From Anaerolineae bacterium (GTDB lineage: Bacteria > Chloroflexota > Anaerolineae > UBA4142 > SHND01), in the NCBI GenBank assembly GCA_021463195.1, contig JAJTXZ010000055.1:1-32980 (forward strand): DNA of 32,980 bases. Reading direction: 5' to 3'. Positions 18,333-25,537 of the stretch are shown here, one piece after another. How positions within the stretch are numbered: the first letter of the stretch is position 1; every line of letters begins with the position of its first letter. The translations under genes and the position numbers were made by a program. The notes beneath the pieces were generated by a model. The model was given only the letters and a program-made list of their open reading frames with translations. It ran no database searches and was not told the origin of the DNA.

Positions 18333-19097
18333 GTGGGATTCGAACCAGATCGTGACCGTTTTTTTCAATACGCCACGTTTGTATTGCTCGGCTTGACTGC
18401 CGTCGTGTGCGTCTGTTATGCGCTGCTCTTTTTCAATCCGCGCCTAAATCCGATTGCGGCGCTGCGTCCTGAAACGCCAACGCCCGGTTTGGTGGTGGCA
18501 GCATTGCCGCCGACCTGGACGCCGACAGCGACGCACACGCCGACCAATACACCGCCGCCGACGGCAACGTATACGGCGACGCCATTGCCCACCAATACAC
18601 CGCCGGACACGCTGACCCCCACTTTTATTCCGACGCCGACAATTTTTTATATCATCGTGACTGGCGTTCCAACAGCGCGCCCGCCCACGCGTCCGCCGCC
18701 GCCACCAGCGCAACCCACTGCGCCGCCACTGCCAACAGCGCAGCCCTTTGAGTTTCGACTGGGGCGCCCAGTGGAATCCGAACCAAATTGCGGCACTTGG
18801 TACATTTCGGGAACCGTGTACAGCGATGCGAGCGGTTCAGCGCGTTTAAACGGCGTATTGGTGCGGATATGGGCGAGCGGTATCGAGCAAGGGACCGATA
18901 CCACCGGAACGCACAGCAATCGTCCGGGCTATTGGGAATGGATTTTCGGACACGGCACGGCGACGAACGGCGAAGTGGCGATTGTAAATCGCGATGGCAG
19001 TTTGCGTTCGCCCAAAGTGCCCTTTCGCTTGACCGCGGACTGTAACGCCGAAGGAGCGATTCAACAAAACATCATTGATTTTGTGGGTGGACAATAG
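18333..19097 (+). CDS. Membrane protein with Pro/Thr linker and exported C-terminal domain
   Basis: The function is unknown. I use the GTG at 18333 because GAGG lies about 8 bases upstream and the product then begins GFEPDRDRFFQY directly before a single membrane helix (about 11-33). The 108 bases upstream in frame read as promoter, not protein. The protein has 254 residues. After the helix comes a linker of TPT, TNTPP and PPPPP repeats (about 45-155). A folded C-terminal domain of about 95 residues follows, with NCGTWYISGTVYS, a beta-rich pattern and two Cys (near 151 and 238). The style matches Anaerolineae surface proteins. The C-terminal domain may be a small Ig-like or carbohydrate-binding fold; that is inference. 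Confidence 0.7.
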   Translation: MGFEPDRDRFFQYATFVLLGLTAVVCVCYALLFFNPRLNPIAALRPETPTPGLVVAALPPTWTPTATHTPTNTPPPTATYTATPLPTNTPPDTLTPTFIPTPTIFYIIVTGVPTARPPTRPPPPPAQPTAPPLPTAQPFEFRLGRPVESEPNCGTWYISGTVYSDASGSARLNGVLVRIWASGIEQGTDTTGTHSNRPGYWEWIFGHGTATNGEVAIVNRDGSLRSPKVPFRLTADCNAEGAIQQNIIDFVGGQ

Positions 19098-19105
19098 CCC
19101 AGCGC

Positions 19106-19148
19106 ATCACGGAATTTCTAACGCCATAGAAATTCCGTGATTTTTTTA
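19106..19148 (+). terminator. Terminator after the linker protein
   Basis: atcacggaatttcta (19106-19120) and tagaaattccgtgat (19127-19141) form a perfect 15-bp stem followed by seven T. Confidence 0.9.
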
Positions 19149-19153
19149 TCCAT

Positions 19154-19248
19154 TAGACCAATTTCCGATTTGTTCTAGGCGCCAGACCCTTTGGGTTTCT
19201 GAAAACCCAAAGGGTCTTTTACTCTAGCCCAAACAAAAGTTCGCGCTA
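19154..19248. repeat. Miniature element, copy C (95 bp)
   Basis: The left end TAGACCAATTTCC matches the inverted terminal motif at 10 of 13. The right end is a weaker gttcgcgcta. The centre is a perfect 15-bp hairpin (19184-19198 with 19203-19217, loop ctga). The stem sequence here is CCCTTTGGG where copies A and B have CCTTTCGGG, with pairing kept. Confidence 0.6.
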
Positions 19249-19396
19249 AATCGGACAAACGTGAATATGTAATTGGTACTATTGACCCCCATGCCGACGA
19301 ATGCTAGAGTAACGATAGATTCGCGATTTCTCAAGAGGAACATTTTTCAATGAAACTTTTCAATCCAATGAGGACGCTTGATCGGGAGTGAAAACA

Positions 19397-19759
19397 ATGC
19401 TTATGCCAATACCCGATACAACGCCCTTTGCGACTTTGCATGGTCCGGCGGAAATTGACCTTGAACTCTTTGCGTTTGTAGAACGTTACGCAACCACGTT
19501 GATACGTTGGGATCTCGTCCTACTTTTTGGCAAGAATCCTGATAGCGAATGGACTTGTATCCAAGTGGCGGAACAGTTGCGCCGCAGCGTTGCCGCCGCA
19601 ACCAAAGAATTGGATGACCTGACCTATCAGCGCGTGTTGGTGCGACAATATACGCCCGACCGCACGACCTATCGTTTGACGCGGCGCGGCACAGTGCGCC
19701 ATACGGCAATGCGTTTGGCGCAGTTGAACGAAAAACCAAGTTTGCCAGCCGTAGCGTAA
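19397..19759 (+). CDS. Small winged-helix transcriptional regulator (MarR-like)
   Basis: About 120 residues. Residues about 38-105 fit a winged helix: an HTH in WTCIQVAEQLRRSVAAATKELDDL, then a wing in VRQYTPDRTTYRLTRRG. There is no ligand or metal domain. I prefer the ATG at 19397 because GGGAG lies 8 bases before it; an in-frame GTG at 19388 overlaps that site. It is a single-gene unit between terminators, downstream of miniature element copy C. A weak promoter (TTGACC at 19282, TAGAGT at 19305) precedes it. The target is unknown. Confidence 0.65.
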   Translation: MLMPIPDTTPFATLHGPAEIDLELFAFVERYATTLIRWDLVLLFGKNPDSEWTCIQVAEQLRRSVAAATKELDDLTYQRVLVRQYTPDRTTYRLTRRGTVRHTAMRLAQLNEKPSLPAVA

Positions 19760-19774
19760 AGCGCAAATTAAAAG

Positions 19775-19813
19775 ACAGAAAAAAACGCCGCAGAACGCGG
19801 CGTTTTTTTCTGT
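19775..19813 (+). terminator. Terminator after the winged-helix gene
   Basis: acagaaaaaaacgccgc (19775-19791) and gcggcgtttttttctgt (19797-19813) form a perfect 17-bp stem with a 5-base loop and a T-run. Confidence 0.9.
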
Positions 19814-19851
19814 ACGGCGCGGAACATTTGTTTTTGTCCGCGTACAAGGAA

Positions 19852-19860
19852 TGGTATAAT
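19852..19860 (+). promoter_or_regulatory. Extended -10 promoter of the MBL-folP-M16 operon
   Basis: TGGTATAAT is an extended -10 element with a T-rich but poor -35. It lies 38 bases before the ATG at 19899, which has GAGGA upstream. Confidence 0.55.
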
Positions 19861-19898
19861 CGCTGCGCGAGCCCACACTATTCAATAGATGAGGATTC

Positions 19899-20543
19899 AT
19901 GGAAATTGATTGGTTCGGTTTGTCGTGTTTTCGTTTACGTTCGCGCGAGGCGACGGTGGTCACCGACCCGTACGAAAAAAGCATTGGTTTGAAATTGCCG
20001 AGGCCGCGCGCCGACATTGTGACAATCAGCCACAATCACGCGGGGCATGATTACGCGGACGGCGTGGCGGGCAATCCAAAAATTATCAATGGCCCCGGCG
20101 AATATGAAATCAGCGGCGTGTTTGTAACGGGCGTGCAAACTAGTCACGATAAACGCGGCGGCAAAGACCGCGGCAAAAATACAGTGTACGCCATCAATAT
20201 CGAAGGTTTGAACATTTGTCATTTGGGCGATATTGGACATGCGCCGACGCAAGCGCAGATGGATTTGATTGGCCAAGTGGATATTTTGCTCGTGCCAGTG
20301 GGCGGCGGCAATGCGTTGAACGCGTCGGATGCCGCCGAAGTCGTTTCGCTCTTTGAGCCAATGGTCGTGATTCCGATGCACTATCGCGCGCCCGACCTCA
20401 CGGTCAAATTGGACGCAGTGGACAAATTTATCAAAGAGATGGGCATCAAAGCGCCGCCGCCCATCGAAAGTCTAAATTTGAAACGCGAGAGTTTGCCCAA
20501 AGAGACCCAAGTTTTTATCTTGGAGATGAAGCAAAGGGAATAA
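19899..20543 (+). CDS. MBL-fold metal-dependent hydrolase (UlaG-like)
   Basis: This 214-residue protein is a compact metallo-beta-lactamase-fold hydrolase, single domain, cytoplasmic. The metal motif reads SHNHAGHD: His45, His47 and His50 are in place, but the Asp of the usual HxHxDH is Gly49, with Asp51 following. Other ligands are likely His108 or Asp111 (HLGDIGH) and His161 (IPMHYR). The substrate is unknown. It is first in an operon with folP (5 bases apart). Proteins of this type occur in many bacteria as general hydrolases. The fold is sure, the activity is not. Confidence 0.82.
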   Translation: MEIDWFGLSCFRLRSREATVVTDPYEKSIGLKLPRPRADIVTISHNHAGHDYADGVAGNPKIINGPGEYEISGVFVTGVQTSHDKRGGKDRGKNTVYAINIEGLNICHLGDIGHAPTQAQMDLIGQVDILLVPVGGGNALNASDAAEVVSLFEPMVVIPMHYRAPDLTVKLDAVDKFIKEMGIKAPPPIESLNLKRESLPKETQVFILEMKQRE

Positions 20544-20548
20544 CGTTT

Positions 20549-21745
20549 GTGTTGGAGCATGGCGTGCGCGTCTTGCAACTGCATACCTCCGCGCAAATCC
20601 GCGCCGCACTGGTCATGGTGGGCGCGGATTCCGCTTTGGCTGAACTGCTCGCGCGCGCGGAATTTCGTATTGTCAAAATTGAACGCGCGTCGCTGCCGCT
20701 CGCGCGTTTTTTGTACCAAGAGCTCGTCATGGAAGGCGGGCAGGTGGTGACGGCAGCGCGTTTGGAACACAGCGGCGCGGGTGAGACCGATGTTTTGTTG
20801 TGCGCGACGTTGTATCAATTTAATCATCTCATCACGCGCTTGCGTTGGCAGCCGGACCAAGAATTACAAGAACTTGCGGAACGCATCGCGCGCGCGCTCG
20901 AACATTTTGTCACCCCCCCCCTCGCACTGCGATTGGGCGAAATTTTTTTGGATTGGTCGCGCCCGTATGTGATGGGACTTTTGAATGTTTCGTCCGATTC
21001 GTTCAACGACGCGGATTTGGCGCAAGCGGATAATCACGCCGCGTCATGGACGGCATGCGCGGTCGCGCGCGCGAAAGATTTAATTGCGGCGGGCGCGGAC
21101 CTGTTGGAGCTTGACAGCGAATCCACGCGCCCGGGCGCGGCGCCAGTTGACGCGAAAACAGAATTGGCGCGCGTCATCCCCGTGTTGAATGAATTGAAAG
21201 ATTTGCGCGTTCCAATTTCCATTGACACATCGAAAGCGATTGTCGCGGAGGCGGCATTGCACGCGGGCGCGTCGTTGGTGAATGATATGACGGGACTGCG
21301 CGGCGATGCAGACATGGCGCGCGTGATTGCGGCGCATAACGCGGCGGTAGTGGTGACACACTCCGGCAAATTAGATGCGCGCGATTTTTTGAGCGCGCTG
21401 TTGGACGATTTACGCGCGCAAATAGATCTCGCGTTGGACGCGGGCATTGACGCGGCGCGCATCATCATTGACCCCGGTTTAGGGCTTGGCAAAACAACCG
21501 CGCAAAATCTAACGCTGGTCAATCGGCTCGGCGAATTGCGCGTATTGGGTTGTCCGCTTTTGCTCGCGCTATCGCGCAAAGAATTCATCCGCGCGGCGAC
21601 GGATGTTGCAGCGAACGAACGCCCAGACGAAATCGCTGCCGCGCTGACAATCGGCATCGCGCGCGGCGCGCACATCGCGCGCGGACACAACGTGGCGTTG
21701 CTGGCGCGCGTGGCGAAAATGACGCGCGCGCTGTTGAACAGCTAG
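20549..21745 (+). CDS. folP: Dihydropteroate synthase with N-terminal extension
   Basis: It joins p-aminobenzoate to 6-hydroxymethyl-7,8-dihydropterin diphosphate in folate synthesis. The protein has 398 residues. Residues 1-about 130 are the extra N-terminal domain found in a subset of bacterial DHPS proteins (VLLCATLYQFNHL block). The TIM barrel follows: VMGLLNVSSDSF at 141-152, LDSESTRPGA at 188-197, SIDTSK at 224-229, DPGLGLGKT at 308-316, SRK at 342-344 and a terminal GHNV at 379-382. Differences from consensus are LDS in place of the GG before ESTRPG, and SSDSF in place of TPDSF. It starts with GTG, with AGGGA upstream. Codons near 20913-20921 contain nine consecutive C. Confidence 0.88.
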   Translation: MLEHGVRVLQLHTSAQIRAALVMVGADSALAELLARAEFRIVKIERASLPLARFLYQELVMEGGQVVTAARLEHSGAGETDVLLCATLYQFNHLITRLRWQPDQELQELAERIARALEHFVTPPLALRLGEIFLDWSRPYVMGLLNVSSDSFNDADLAQADNHAASWTACAVARAKDLIAAGADLLELDSESTRPGAAPVDAKTELARVIPVLNELKDLRVPISIDTSKAIVAEAALHAGASLVNDMTGLRGDADMARVIAAHNAAVVVTHSGKLDARDFLSALLDDLRAQIDLALDAGIDAARIIIDPGLGLGKTTAQNLTLVNRLGELRVLGCPLLLALSRKEFIRAATDVAANERPDEIAAALTIGIARGAHIARGHNVALLARVAKMTRALLNS

Positions 21746-21780
21746 CGTTTGAAACGAGAATATTTAAAGCGCAATAAAAA

Positions 21781-23061
21781 ATGACCCATCAACTCACCTA
21801 TCAAAAATTCACGCTCGATAACGGAATTCGCGCGCTGATCACAGAGCTGCCGCACACGCGCTCCGTGACGCTGACGCTGTACGTGGCGACGGGCGCGCGT
21901 TATGAAGCCGCGCGCGTCGGCGGCATTTCGCACTTTATCGAACACATGTTGTTCAAAGGCACGCAGAGACGCCCGACCGCGCACGACATTGCCGTCGCCA
22001 TCGAAAGCATTGGCGGTTTCTTTAATGCTTCAACGGGTCACGAACTGACCAACTATTGGGTCAAGGTCGCGTATCAACATTTCGCTTTGGGCTTGGACGT
22101 GTTGAGCGATATGCTGCGCGCGTCGCGGTTTGACCCCGCCGAAGTGGAAAAAGAGCGGCGCGTGATTATTGAAGAATTGCGTCAGACGTTGGATACGCCC
22201 GATGAACTGGTATTTTTCGACCTCGACGCGTTAATGTGGCTGCCGCATCCGCTGGGCCGCGATGTCGCAGGTTCGCCCGAAACGGTGAATGCCATCACGC
22301 GCGCGGATATGTTGGAATATCTCGCGCGTCATTACCACGCGCAAAATTTGGTCGTAAGCGTGGGCGGATACACGCGCGCAAACGAAATTGTGCCGCAGCT
22401 GAATGCGGCGCTGGGCGCGCTGCGCCCGCGCGCGCCGAAAAAATTTTCGCGTTTTGCGCCCACGCAACGCGCGGCGCGCTGGCACGTGCGTTATAAAAAA
22501 ACGGAACAGGCGCATGTGGCGGTGGCGACGTGGGCATACGACCGCAACCATCCTGACCGCTACGCGGTAACGCTGCTCAACACCATTTTGGGCGACGGTA
22601 TGAGTTCGCGACTTTTCCAAGAGATTCGCGAAAAACGCGGGCTGGCATACACCGTCTCGTCGTTTGGCAGCGCGTTGGAAGATTGCGGTTATTTCGGCAG
22701 CTATGCGGCAGTGGAGCCAAAAAATGCGGCGGCGACTCTGCGCGTTATATTGGATGAATGGGCGCGACTCGCGACAGACCCTGTGCCAACAGAAGAGTTG
22801 GCCAAAGCCAAAGAGCTGATTAAAGGCGGCTTGCTGCTTTCGATGGAAGACACTCACTCGATCGCAGGTTGGTACGGACGGCAAGAAGCGCTGCGTCAAC
22901 CCATCATGACGGTGGACGATGTGACCGCGCAAATTGACGCGGTGACCGTCGCGGATATTCAACGCGTCGCGCGCGCGCTGTTCCGCGATGATGGGTTGAA
23001 TCTAGCGGTGGTGGGACCATTCAAAGCCGAGGACCAATTCGCGCGATTATTGCATTTTTAG
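21781..23061 (+). CDS. M16 family zinc peptidase (processing-protease-like)
   Basis: This 426-residue metallopeptidase has the inverted zinc motif HFIEH (His51, catalytic Glu54, His55) and the distal Glu in VIIEELRQ at about 131-132. The second half carries the substrate-binding region with SSRLFQEIREKRGLAYTVSS, the usual R/Y pair. The length fits a two-domain half-enzyme that dimerises or pairs with an inactive partner; no partner lies nearby. The likely role is degradation of small peptides or processing. It lies 35 bases after folP and is followed by a terminator, so it closes the operon. Confidence 0.93.
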   Translation: MTHQLTYQKFTLDNGIRALITELPHTRSVTLTLYVATGARYEAARVGGISHFIEHMLFKGTQRRPTAHDIAVAIESIGGFFNASTGHELTNYWVKVAYQHFALGLDVLSDMLRASRFDPAEVEKERRVIIEELRQTLDTPDELVFFDLDALMWLPHPLGRDVAGSPETVNAITRADMLEYLARHYHAQNLVVSVGGYTRANEIVPQLNAALGALRPRAPKKFSRFAPTQRAARWHVRYKKTEQAHVAVATWAYDRNHPDRYAVTLLNTILGDGMSSRLFQEIREKRGLAYTVSSFGSALEDCGYFGSYAAVEPKNAAATLRVILDEWARLATDPVPTEELAKAKELIKGGLLLSMEDTHSIAGWYGRQEALRQPIMTVDDVTAQIDAVTVADIQRVARALFRDDGLNLAVVGPFKAEDQFARLLHF

Positions 23062-23093
23062 CGCGCGCGCTTTGTCGCGTCGCAACAAAATAA

Positions 23094-23124
23094 AAAATGC
23101 CGCGCTGCGTCAGCGCGGCATTTT
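23094..23124. terminator. Bidirectional terminator between convergent genes
   Basis: aaaatgccgcgctg (23094-23107) and cagcgcggcatttt (23111-23124) form a perfect 14-bp stem with a 3-base loop between the M16 gene and the minus-strand gene at 23127. Confidence 0.85.
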
Positions 23125-23126
23125 AG

Positions 23127-23741
23127 TTATTCCGCCAAGAGCGGCGTCAAGCGCTCGATGAGCGGCTTGAGATTTTCCGGCACACTGCCGTCAAACACTT
23201 CGATTTGGTTCGAGCGCTGCCCGATGCGCGCCGCCAGCTCGTACGCGAACGCATCCGGATTTTGCTGACCTATTGATTCCGCGCGCCAAAAATTGGTCGC
23301 ATCCAACAACTTGCGCAGCGAAAGCATTTGGCCGTCATTCAAGGCGCGCCGCAAGCGATTGTATTCTTTTTGCGGCACGCCGCGCGCGTCATAGGCGACG
23401 CGACCGTCCGGATAAAGCAATACTTCGCGCGACGAAAAACGCAGCCCGCCGCTTTTGCGAAAAACCAAGAACGCGCCTTTGGGCAAACGTAATGGTTCGG
23501 CTTGGGGCGCGGCAGCTATTTCCAACGCGGAACCGTCAGACGCTTCGGCTTGCGCCGACAATGTGCCCAAGGGCGCGGCGTTATCTTCCGCCGCGAGCAG
23601 CGGCGCGTCCTTGAGCGCGTCTGCCTCCAATGGCGCCGCGTCGCGCTTGGCGCGCTTTTTGTTTGGCGTTTTCGGCGCGGCGCGTTGAATCGTTTCTTTT
23701 TTCGCCGCTTGCGAACTCTTCGCGTTTGTTTTTTTACTCAT
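23127..23741 (-). CDS. Unknown protein with basic Ala/Lys-rich N-terminus
   Basis: I do not recognise it. The likely start at 23741 gives about 204 residues beginning SKKTNAKSSQ. Residues 1-90 are low complexity (Lys, Ala, Pro) and probably disordered. The C-terminal 115 residues look folded, with LVFRKSGGLRFSSREVLLYPDGRV followed by a helical region rich in Leu. No Shine-Dalgarno is seen, and the start codon touches palindromic repeat copy 2 (23742-23823), so the 5' region may have been changed by that element. An in-frame ATG at 23765 lies inside the repeat. Confidence 0.55.
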   Translation of the reverse strand: MSKKTNAKSSQAAKKETIQRAAPKTPNKKRAKRDAAPLEADALKDAPLLAAEDNAAPLGTLSAQAEASDGSALEIAAAPQAEPLRLPKGAFLVFRKSGGLRFSSREVLLYPDGRVAYDARGVPQKEYNRLRRALNDGQMLSLRKLLDATNFWRAESIGQQNPDAFAYELAARIGQRSNQIEVFDGSVPENLKPLIERLTPLLAE

Positions 23742-23823
23742 TGACGTTACGCAATCGTAGGACAAATTTTTAATTTGTCGCGCAACTGCGCGCTATTTTG
23801 TGGATTAAGCCGCGCAATGCGAG
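23742..23823. repeat. Palindromic repeat, copy 2
   Basis: GTTACGCA (23746-23753) opens the copy, and GACAAATTTttAATTTGTC (23761-23779) is the internal palindrome. Compared with copy 1 the second pair of the stem changes from G-C to A-T on both arms, keeping the pairing. The right end (gcgcaatgcgag) is degraded. Confidence 0.65.
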
Positions 23824-23827
23824 CGGC

Positions 23828-24427
23828 TCATTGTAAATTCACTGTGGGTAGAATGCGGTCCAGGGTTTCACTCGCGCGTTCGTATTCATTTTCCGGCGCG
23901 GCGAGCGTGATATAGTACGAGCGCGTTGGCGTGAGAACAATAAAATCGCGCGCGATGACGACGACAGGCAAAGCCGCGCGGCGCGGCGCGTCAATGGGCT
24001 GCGTCACATACGTATATTGCAATTCTTGCGCGGGCGCGCCGTCCACTTGCGTTTCATGGTTGGCGATGAAATGATACGCTGTCAGCGCGCCGCGCTGCTG
24101 CACGCGGCGATCAACGAGCGTTTGCAACGTCGGCGGCGCGGAGGGGTCCAAATCACGCGCTTCAATCGTCAATGAGGTTTTGAACGCGGACGCGGCGGTG
24201 GGGTCCTCGACTTTGAGCAAAACTTCTTGCAAGGATTCCGCATTCGTCCACGCTTTCGGATATTCGATTTGAAACGTCGAATTGGGCTCTTGATACACTT
24301 GCGTGCGCGTGGTCACATACGTTTTAATGCCGAAACCGAGCGCGAGCGCGACAAGGACGACCAGGGCAACGCCGAGGTCATTATGCCACGCGCGAAAATT
24401 GTGTATAGAAGGTTGGGTTGCGGACAT
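23828..24427 (-). CDS. Single-pass membrane protein, PsbP/DcrB-like domain possible
   Basis: This is an unknown protein of about 199 residues from the ATG at 24427; an in-frame ATG at 24472 adds 15 residues inside a hairpin. One membrane helix lies at about 16-34 (LGVALVVLVALALGFGI). The exported part begins STFQIEYPKAWTN, a pattern seen in PsbP/DcrB-type domains that open with f.i.yP..W, and ends with a helix near TLDRILPTV. That match is weak. The gene upstream on the same strand, the PrsW-like one, ends about 95 bases away, beyond a hairpin, so co-transcription is unsure. Confidence 0.55.
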   Translation of the reverse strand: MSATQPSIHNFRAWHNDLGVALVVLVALALGFGIKTYVTTRTQVYQEPNSTFQIEYPKAWTNAESLQEVLLKVEDPTAASAFKTSLTIEARDLDPSAPPTLQTLVDRRVQQRGALTAYHFIANHETQVDGAPAQELQYTYVTQPIDAPRRAALPVVVIARDFIVLTPTRSYYITLAAPENEYERASETLDRILPTVNLQ

Positions 24428-24472
24428 GAATTTTGATTGGTCAGGTCGAATGTTTTCGCCGGGCGAAAACAC

Positions 24473-24510
24473 CGCGCCAGAGCGCGCCGATGACGCGCTG
24501 GCGCGTTTTT
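24473..24510. terminator. Hairpin between two minus-strand genes
   Basis: cgcgccag (24473-24480) pairs with ctggcgcg (24498-24505), followed by ttttt on the plus strand. It would be a better terminator on the plus strand than on the minus. Confidence 0.4.
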
Positions 24511-24521
24511 CGAAATGACGC

Positions 24522-25466
24522 TTATGCTTGACTCTTGCCCGCGCGCAACGTAAAAGCTTGCGCGCGCTGCATCAGATATACCAACGCGCCGAACGTCAAC
24601 ACCGCAATACCAACGCCCAGCGCCAACGAACGCCACGGTTCCACCGTCAAACCGTTAGAGCTCACTTCATTGATGAGCCAACTGAACAAGCCGTTCAACG
24701 TCGCCGCAAGGATGACGCCGAACGGCAGCCACCACACGGGCTTGCGCTCGAATTTGGTCTGCGCCATGAAATAACCCAGCACGCCGCCAAACGAAGCTTG
24801 CGCCAACGCGGTGGTCATTACGTTCACGATGCCGGGCGCCAACGCGACGCCTTGATTATCAATAATATAATGCAGGTTCAACATCGTCGCGACGCCCAAT
24901 CCTGCGACCGTGCCATAAATGATGCCGTCCATCCGTTCATCGTATTCGGACGTTTGATAAACCCACACGCGAATCGAGATGTACATAATGGCGGTATAAA
25001 TAAAGCCATTGACGAGAATAGACGCGCCGAGCGAGGTCCAATTATTATACGCCGCCCATTCCGGCACATTGAACCATTCGCTGATGAGGCGCAAGCCGAT
25101 AAAATCAGCCAGCACCATCGCCGTCAACAAGACCGAACCGATGCGTCCTTTGGGTTCGGGTTCGAGACGGTCTTGGCGATAAAAATAATAGAGCCAAACA
25201 GCAGTTGGCACGATTGCCAAGAGGACGCCGATGGCGATGAGCGCGTTGCGACTCAGGTCTTGGACATCGCGCACCAGAAACGCGAGGACACCGCTAGCAA
25301 AGCCCATCCCCAGAATCATCACGGCCGCCGAGCGCCAAAACCCCGCATGCGGTTTATTCACTTGCGCGAAATGTCGCGCGCAATAGACGCGTCCGCCGAG
25401 CATATTATAGGGCGGCGTCACCGATTCATGGCAAATGCAACAAAATTGTTGGTTCGGGTCAGACAT
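24522..25466 (-). CDS. PrsW-like membrane protein lacking catalytic residues, with Zn finger
   Basis: The protein has 314 residues. A short N-terminal treble-clef-like zinc site has Cys9 or Cys10, Cys12, Cys29 and His32. About seven hydrophobic helices follow. Two segments fit the PrsW intramembrane protease family: YFYRQDRLEPEP and DGIIYGTVAGLGVATM. The family catalytic residues are missing. Where an EExxK helix is expected there is VNGFIYT. The Glu of the ENxxY motif is Leu (MLNLHY). The His before the later helix is Gln (ALAQASFGG). It is probably a non-proteolytic relative. The start has GGA about 6 bases upstream. The family call is moderate; the inactive state is inferred. Confidence 0.6.
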   Translation of the reverse strand: MSDPNQQFCCICHESVTPPYNMLGGRVYCARHFAQVNKPHAGFWRSAAVMILGMGFASGVLAFLVRDVQDLSRNALIAIGVLLAIVPTAVWLYYFYRQDRLEPEPKGRIGSVLLTAMVLADFIGLRLISEWFNVPEWAAYNNWTSLGASILVNGFIYTAIMYISIRVWVYQTSEYDERMDGIIYGTVAGLGVATMLNLHYIIDNQGVALAPGIVNVMTTALAQASFGGVLGYFMAQTKFERKPVWWLPFGVILAATLNGLFSWLINEVSSNGLTVEPWRSLALGVGIAVLTFGALVYLMQRAQAFTLRAGKSQA

Positions 25467-25483
25467 TTTTCCATCTCAGCCCC

Positions 25484-25527
25484 GACAGATTTTCAACGCG
25501 GTAAAACAAACGTCTCGAAAATCTGTC
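25484..25527. repeat. Hairpin between the PrsW-like and M4 genes
   Basis: gacagattttc (25484-25494) and gaaaatctgtc (25517-25527) form a perfect 11-bp inverted repeat 22 bases apart in the 71-bp gap. It has no T-run, so it is not a standard terminator. Confidence 0.5.
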
Positions 25528-25537
25528 AGGGTTCTAA

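Noticed and set aside
19388-19396. GTG start for the winged-helix gene
   Set aside because: The GTG overlaps the GGGAG ribosome site that is well placed for the ATG at 19397.
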